Source of the DNA: Sclerotinia nivalis
Lineage: Eukaryota > Ascomycota > Leotiomycetes > Helotiales > Sclerotiniaceae
Length of the DNA stretch: 64,000 nucleotides
NCBI GenBank assembly: GCA_029531795.1
Contig: JAPEIS010000004.1
Span: forward strand, 1,240,001 to 1,304,000
Direction: 5' to 3'
The position numbers and the translations under genes are program-made. Shown here one piece after another: positions 57,690 to 64,000 of the stretch (positions are counted from its first letter, which is position 1; each line of letters starts with the position of its first letter). The notes beneath the pieces were generated by a model, which saw only the letters and a list, made by a program, of their open reading frames with translations, was not told the origin of the DNA and did no database searches.

Positions 57690-59421
57690 TTTCCACCCCC
57701 TTTCCCCACTTCCCGGACCCCTCCTATGAAGAACCAGCAGAATCCCCCCCATACATCCGCTCCCTCCTCCGCGGAAACCTCGTAATCGACATCCGCAAGC
57801 TACACGCGCGCTACAGGGACATAGTGCGCACCGCACCGGACGAAGTATCCTTCGCGCTTGAAGAAGCATGGCACGATATATTCAGCAATAGCGGTGCCCA
57901 GAAAGCGCTTCCCCGGGATCCAAGTTTCTTCAAATCGCCACCGGGACAAGCTGAAAATCTCGTTACGATGGTGGATTTCGATGTGAGTATGCGGATGCGA
58001 CAGGTGATAGGACCCGCGTTTACGGATCGGGCGGTTGCGAAGCAGGAGTCGATTATTCAGTCGTATGTTACGTTGATTGTTGAGAAGCTATTGGAACGGG
58101 AGTGGGAGTGAGAGTGGTTGTGGTTGTTGTAGTTGTAGTTGTAGTTGTAGTTGTAGTTGTAGTTGTAGTTGTAGTTGTAGTTGTAGTTGTAGTTGTAGTT
58201 GTAGTTGTAGTTGTAGTTGTAGTTGTAGTTGTAGTTGTAGTTGTAGTTGTAGTTGTAGTTGTAGTTGTAGGTTGCTAGGCCGGAAAATGTAAAGATGGGT
58301 GCTGTGATTAATGTTGTGGATTGGATGAATTGGTGGACGTTTGATGTAATCAGTATGCTTACTTTAGGGGAGTCTTTTGATTGCTTGAAGGAGACGACTA
58401 ATCACCCCTGGGCGATTTTTGATATACAATTCTATGAAAAGTATGTTATCCTCGTATATATCTGGCAGTTGAAAGCAAAACACCATGGCTAATTATCACA
58501 GTGATGGCATTAGCAGGCGTAATGCAATGCTTTCCCGGGCTCGATGCTCATTTTTAAAATGCTTCCAGCCCGCACTCGAAAAATGCAAGCAGGCCACTTT
58601 GCCAACGCGGCGGAGAAAATTCATCGCCGACTACAGCGTCCGGAAGCAGCGGTGGGTGATTTTATGACCGTCATGCTTGATCAGAACAACAATCCGAACT
58701 TTTCTAAGATGAGTATGTCTGAGATCGAATCCTCGATTGCTCTTATGCTATTAGGAGTTAGTGAGACGACGGGCACTACCATATGCGGAACGATTAATTG
58801 TCTAATCCAAAATCCGGTCGAGCCGACGAAATTGGAATGCGAGGTTCGAAATTGCTTTAATAAGGAAGAAGATATTACGTTTAGTGCTCTTCAACAACTA
58901 CCGTTTCTTAACGCTGTGATAAATGAAGGCCTACGATTGTGCAACCCCGTTTCAGGGGGTCTTCTCCGGATTGTACCTCGTGGTGGAGCTATCGTTTGCG
59001 GATATTTTCTACCAGAAGGCGTGAGTGATGCTGGTCTCCCAATTGTACACAGATATGCTAATCAAATAATAACCCTTAGACACACGTGGCAATGAATACC
59101 ATCGTGATGGCTCATTCAGAAGCTAACTTCCACCGGTGTCTTGAATTCCTACCTGGCAGATATCTTCCCGACCATCTCCGGCCAGCAGAATTTAAAAACG
59201 ATAACCGCAATATTTTGAAACCATGGGGATTGGGAGCACGTGTTTGTTTGGGGAGATCATTCGGACAGGCAGAATTGAGGGTGGTTTTGGCTCGTTTTAG
59301 TGTGGAATTTTGATCTTGAGGCTGTTGGAAACAAGCTGGTCAATTGGGATGATCTCAAAAATTATGTTGTGGTACAGAAAGAACCTATTTTGGTCACAAT
59401 TAAGCCGAGGATAAAGAAATG
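57690..59421 (+). pseudogene. Cytochrome P450 (decayed, split by a microsatellite)
   Basis: N-terminal remnants are GPLL followed by TGA (family Trp) and, after a frameshift in a C run, YIRSLLRGNL. Then DIVRTAPDEVSFALEEAWHD, KALPRDPSFFKSPPGQAENL and VIGPAFTDRAVAKQE follow. A GTAGTT microsatellite (58127-58270) replaces coding sequence, after which NVVDWMNWWTFDVIS and LGESFDCLKET resume. The I-helix is LLGVSETTGT, the ExxR is EGLR (near 58925), and a 59 bp intron lies at about 59020-59079. The heme loop is GLGARVCLG (near 59240), and after it a one-base T-run frameshift shifts the frame to WNFDLEAV and an end near 59421. Intact homologues are ER-anchored monooxygenases. This one is inactive. 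The substrate is unknown. Confidence 0.75.
58127..58270 (+). repeat. (GTAGTT)n microsatellite, about 24 units
   Basis: The hexanucleotide array is nearly perfect over about 145 bp inside the P450 relic. In the P450 frame it gives a stop every second codon. In another frame it spells a Ser-Cys polymer, which I regard as an artefact. Confidence 0.95.
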
Positions 59422-60844
59422 ATCTGGAAATTCTGACAGAGCAATTTTGGTTGGGTCTAGATATCAACATAAGGTGGCATGCTGGCATGTCATAGTATTT
59501 TCAAGGGGCTCATTTCGATGAACAGAAATGCGTTGGTACTTCCAACCCGCGAGTCTATTGATTGAAACCCTAGCAAAGTAAAGTATGATTCGAATTAAAG
59601 ATATATTGATAAAAGAGGTCACGTTAATATGAAGAGTGATGCGAGCTGAACAAAGATAGATGAACGATTTTAGACTATTGGCAACGAATAAACCCAAATC
59701 CTCGTGCATGAGGATGTGTAGCCTATTCGATGACTTACGTTAAAAGTAAAGAGAAGATAATAGGGGAAGAGAAGGCGTTAAGGAGGAGTAAATAGATACC
59801 TAGATAGATATATATACAACAAAACTATTAACAATTGAACAAAAAATCCACCACCCAAAATCGGTGAATCAGATTGCAAATATCACAATTTCCATTCTAT
59901 ATAAACATCCACGATATCTAATCCATCTCTTTCTATTGAAAATATGTATGATACAGATAGGACCGAAGAACATATGACTAGTGTTCTCAACCCATGAGAA
60001 GAGTATATCTATATCCTCAAGCCTCGTTAGCTAAGATAGCACTTGCTAGATAACTAAAAGCCTCATCAAGACAAGCGTTCCGCACATATTTTAAGTGTTA
60101 ACTTCACATCACATCCTCGCACGACTATGAATTGAACTCAAGTTTTTTTTTCCAATTACCAATTACCAATTCATTTCATTGAATGTATGCGTGTTGTCTT
60201 CTACTACCTAGGTTTCCTCCATAACCATTTGAGTCCCTGCATCCCTTATTCGCCCCATACTTCCATCCGTCGAGTCTACATTTCTCCTATTCTCGACTTT
60301 ACGCGATTCAAATCTTTCTTTGGTGCTGTTTATTTCTTTACCCAACCCTCTTGAGACCAGAACCTCTCAACCCAGCTACTAACCCCCACCGCCCAAGACC
60401 CGTTCCAACCCTCAAAGCTCACTGGCATTAAAAAACGCTTCTTATCTTCCTCACCCTCTTTCAACATCCCTCGAGTTACAGGTTTGTTCATGCGTACTCC
60501 CATACGCCTGTAAAATCAGATAACAATTTGTGGGCCATTTGACCCCTCGAAAATAATTCAAAAAGAAAGATTCTTCGTTTTGAAGAGCCAAAGTCGAAGT
60601 TTCAGTGAAGAAAATATCAATAAAAACGTCAATCCCGAAAGCTTGTGAACAGTCACATATCCAAACTCGTGTACGTTAGGCAAGAGTAATAGACCATTCG
60701 GTTGGAAATAGCGACGCATGAGAGAGAGAGAAAAAACTGGTGAGTATGGGTATTTGATAAATATTAAATCAGACGCGAACGTTCACATCCTTATTCTCTA
60801 AGTGTAGTCAAGAGAAAGTGACGCCCTTGCTCTTGACCAGGAAG
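59422..60844. other. Intergenic region between P450 relic and Pal1
   Basis: No gene is supported in these 1.4 kb. It presumably includes the Pal1 3' UTR (on minus). Confidence 0.45.
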
Positions 60845-62782
60845 CTAGAGGAACTGAGATGTTTGTGTTGGCAATGGCTTATTTTCAACCCTTGGCTTTC
60901 GTGGCCCTCCCTTCAAACTCTTGACTCTGGACAAGAATCCACCATTTGATGCGGGCGCTCTGGATGATTCCCCCATGCTATCGCTAGTAACACGTCTTTC
61001 GATTCCCGGAGGGTTAGAAGGAGCGCGGGAGCGGCCAGGTCTCGGTGGCAGTTCAGCGAATGTGACGAATTCCTCCTTGATAGTATCATCCCCCTTGCCA
61101 AATTCATTGAAGAATGGGTTCGCTTCATTTGCTCTACTTCCACCAGGGGTGTATCCATCTGGAGAAATTGAACTGTACATGCCTTCTGGGTTAGTCATTC
61201 TTCCAGAAGATCCGTAGTCGCGTCGGCTGTTGATGCCGCGAATCTTCTGCGCCAATGACTTCTTTCGAGATAGGCCACCATCCATACCGGATTGCTCACT
61301 CTGGTTCTTTTGAACAGCTGCACGAGAAGCTGGGGCACCCTCAAGGAAAGTAGAGGTTCCAAGGCCCATTGACTCCTCGCCATGGACTGGTTCAACACGG
61401 GTGGTTGCACTTTCGATGGCAGATTCTGTGCGGCTAGGCATACCAGGGCGATGCCCATAAGGTTCGTAATTGTCGACTTTATCTCCTCCACGGGAGTAAT
61501 CGAGATGTGCTTCCGCATCGTTGTTGCCCATAAATGTTGCATGATCAGGTTTCTTGTTCAAAGGTCCTCCGCCACCAAGTGAATTGTTGGCTGAATCCTT
61601 AGCAAAAGCTTGCATTGGTGCACGTCGACTTCCTGTTCGATTACGGCCTGGCAAGCAAGCATCGAATGGTCCATCATGATGGAATGCTAAACATGGCTTG
61701 TTAGAAAGAGTTGCTATGATCGATCATGATAACCTACCTCCGATTCCAAAAATGCTCGTGGCATCTAATTGATCGATAACATCTAGAGGTGCCTTCTTCT
61801 TGGTCTTGTCTTGCGCACGCTTACGATCACGATGTTTTTTTTCTTTCTCTAAGCGTCTGCGTTCATCTTCTGGGTCAAGTAATTTGGGCTTTCGGTCCAT
61901 GATAGATGTGTCGGAGTTACGTCTTGCTCCTCGCTTCGGGCTATCGCTGGGATCGGCAAAGATATCTAGCTCTTCTTCTTTGCGGGGTTTGCTTAAGGAT
62001 GGTTTTCCGGGTGCTCTTCTCGCACGCATCGCCTCTTCCTGAGATCGCATTGGTCTATGACCTGATGGTCGTCCTGGTGGAATGTTTTCAACCTGTGGTT
62101 GATTTGCGGACGTGTTTGAGCGCATCAATCCCGGTTTTTGACTTCTGTCCGGGACAGGTCTATCTCCAAGTGTCAGTTCGTCCTATATTTGATGTCAGCG
62201 ATGTGTTTTTATGGAGGCTTGTTGTAGGCTGAACCCCCGTGAACATGCGTGCTTGTGTTCACAAGACTTCATGCCCATCCAACGTTATTAGGAGAAGGAT
62301 GTTGGCATTCTTGGATAAACGTACAAATAAATCCGCAGCGTGTCCGGTCAGAGCTGGGCCTGATGAACTTGGGGTTGTTCGAGAGAATGCCATTTTGTCT
62401 GGTGATGATGTTTGATTTGTAGTTGGAGAATCGAGAAATGGATTTCGTGATAAAGGTCGTGGAGGAGGTTCTCGGTGGGAACGTTGGGTAGAAGAGGACA
62501 TAGCTGGAGATACGGCTCGATTCCTAAAGGGGTTGTTGGATGATAGGTTGGTTGAGAGTCCAGGCGATCGATTCCCTGTTTGGAAAACAAGATTCAAAGG
62601 TCAGTCCAAGGATTCGTCGGCGGATAATAGCAAAAGTGAAACGCTCAATATCCAACTTGATACAAGCCAGCCGCTGTTAAGTGGGGATGGCAGTTTTGTC
62701 GTCGCAGGCTCGCGGCGCATATATATTACAAGAATGATTTGGACTTACCATCATAATCTGGTTGGATAGAGCTCAACGACAT
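60845..62782 (-). CDS. pal1: Pal1 cell-morphology protein
   Basis: Four exons give 523 codons plus stop: 62782-62749, 62575-62325, 62182-61738, 61686-60845, with introns of 173, 142 and 51 bp at phases 1, 0 and 1. The core spans the last junction: DATSIFGIGAFHHDGPFDAC, followed by RNRTGSRRAPMQAFAKDSAN and the Gly-rich GPLNKKPDHATFMG. This is the conserved Pal1 signature. NPF motifs occur (NPFRNRA, NPFLDS, NPFFNEF), as expected for an endocytic adaptor. In yeasts, Pal1 homologues localise to cell tips and endocytic patches, bind the Sla2/End4 pathway and keep the cell shape cylindrical. A basic stretch (EKEKKHRDRKRAQDKTKKK) precedes the core. It appears intact and ancient, marking the core-genome part of the window. 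Confidence 0.93.
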
Positions 62783-64000
62783 GGTGGCAGTGATTGTGAT
62801 GACGACACAAATTCCAGAATTAAATTACTGTAATAAGTTGATGATGGGTTGGTTAAAGGATTCAGGGGATTTGATCCGTTTTACTTGGAGTTTGAGCTCG
62901 TCGTATTGGTGTAGAAAGTAAATATCCTCGTTCCTCGTTGCTTTTTGAAAGGATGTTCGAAATGTTGATAGGGATTTTTTTTAGTTTGGAAACAAGAAGA
63001 TGACTGATCTGTTTGTTTGTAGGAAATTAGGAGGTTTCTTGAAGTAATGACTCTGGTTCTGGAGATTGGATGATTTTGATGATTCTTGTGGTTTCTTCCG
63101 GCTCTCCCTCTTCTGAAGCGACCACACGTGCACGAGTAATTGAACGAAAGGGAACTAATAATTGAGAGAAGGGGAACAGACTGATCGATTTTGGTCCGTG
63201 TCAGGAAACGGTGAATTCCTTAGCGACCGAGGCCTAACCAGTTAACTAACCAGTTAACCAGTTAACCAGCTAACCAGCTAACCCGCACTAAATTTATGTT
63301 TGAGAAATGTAGGCTTGATTGGATACCCGTGTTGATAACCGGATATGATAATTCCTCTTCCCCCTTAAAGGAACGTGTGATGTCGGTTTTTCTTTGGTCC
63401 TTATACTTCAAGTCTCAGGATTGATGGTTCGCAATCAAAGCGATTAATCCTTTTGGAACCTAAAAAGATGGTAGGGAACGGATAGGAGGGGAAGGGATGT
63501 GGATGGGGGGATGGGACGTGAGATGCGAAAATGCTTGATGCACAATCGTAATCTTATATCCCCGTTTGTCTCCCTTGATACCTCTGTCACTGAATTTGAT
63601 TCGAGGAATTTGTATTAGCTGTGGATTCGATTTCGACTCGTTGACGATCTTCAAATTTAGTAATTGTGGTTCCTTTCCAAATTCCTTGTCAATTTTCAAA
63701 GTATAGGTAGGGAAATGAGGGTGAAATCGTTCAGGAGGCGAAGATAGTGTCGATTTGTAAGTTGGGGGTTTGCATCGAAAGAAAATGAAGGGTGAAATGA
63801 GGTTTGATGTTCGAAATTGTTTGATTGATTTATTGATGAATGAATGGATAGATGGATGGATGCACGAATGAGGATGAGGTTGAGGTTGTACGCGTGTATA
63901 AATTCAACCGTTTCCTCTTCCAATGGAATGAAGGAGTTGAAAAGAGAGAGGGAGGGAAGAATTGGGAGTTGTATGCGAAATCCAAAGTGTAATAAAAAGC
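62783..64000. other. Pal1 upstream region
   Basis: The 1.2 kb upstream of the Pal1 start has no second gene. A tandem of AACCAGTTA-type units lies at 63235-63284, and short GGAT/GAATG repeats at 63835-63870. These are likely promoter and 5' UTR sequence. Confidence 0.5.
63235..63284. repeat. Short tandem repeat, (ACCAGTTA)-like
   Basis: About five units of AACCAGTTA or AACCAGCTA follow each other in the Pal1 upstream region. Confidence 0.8.

Noticed and set aside
58077..58292. ORF with Ser-Cys polymer
   Set aside because: It is simply the GTAGTT microsatellite read in one frame.
61382..62232. Plus-strand ORFs opposite Pal1
   Set aside because: Antisense shadows. Pal1 exon borders and motifs are unambiguous.
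1..64000. CRISPR arrays, bacterial-type operons, tRNA or rRNA genes
   Set aside because: No regular spacer arrays occur, and the genome is eukaryotic. I recognised no tRNA or rRNA by eye, although a tRNA scan was not possible.

Overview
The window is fungal nuclear DNA from a filamentous ascomycete. The signs are short introns of about 50-55 bp with GT..AG ends, a Pal1 cell-morphology gene, HET/NACHT/WD40 and HeLo-like/NACHT/WD40 STAND receptors, a Tad-like LINE, chromodomain Ty3 elements and a Fot1/pogo-type transposase. The style of the elements (Ty3 LTRs starting TGTTACGG, AT-rich decayed repeats) fits Leotiomycetes (Sclerotiniaceae-like), but this placement is inference only. Layout: about 0-50 kb is a transposon-dense, gene-poor compartment, and about 50-64 kb is an ordinary gene block. 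|| 0-6 kb holds an immune-type cluster: a SesB-like alpha/beta-hydrolase gene (242-1519), clean except for two Trp-to-TGA stops, next to an intact HeLo-like/NACHT/WD40 receptor (1834-5969). The hydrolase C-terminus and the receptor linker share a Gly/Asn-rich motif, as expected of a prion-like effector/NLR pair. 6-15.6 kb is a stack of LINEs: a relic, then a nearly full-length Tad-like element (7.3-15.5 kb) carrying two nested insertions with 14-15 bp target duplications. One of these (12439-13303) has no reverse transcriptase, starts with a predicted HDV-like ribozyme and ends in the LINE 3' tail. 15.6-19.4 kb has a broken Ty3 element, a gene fragment and a solo LTR. || 19.7-24.1 kb holds a second intact receptor, HET/NACHT/WD40, on the minus strand. 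Its C-terminal half and the start of its 3' UTR are nearly identical to those of the first receptor while the N-terminal domains are unrelated, which suggests gene conversion or domain exchange. 24.7-34 kb contains a pogo relic, a dead GH18 chitinase of the killer-toxin-subunit type, kinase-like and unknown gene fragments, and solo LTRs. One minus-strand gene (31850-34003) is cut by two solo LTRs and one complete chromodomain Ty3 element (34004-39641), each with a perfect 5 bp target duplication. || 40-50 kb has further LINE copies, a second copy of the ribozyme-headed element, a decayed DUF3435/FluG-like tyrosine-recombinase-type gene, a hypothetical gene and a LysM pseudogene. From 50 kb the genes are a putative transcription factor (minus), an MFS transporter (plus), a decayed cytochrome P450 split by a hexanucleotide microsatellite, and Pal1 (minus). 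The strongest candidate for something new is the non-autonomous retroposon that combines an HDV-like ribozyme head, an unrelated body and a LINE-type 3' hairpin tail. All structural claims come from reading by eye, with no folding or database search.
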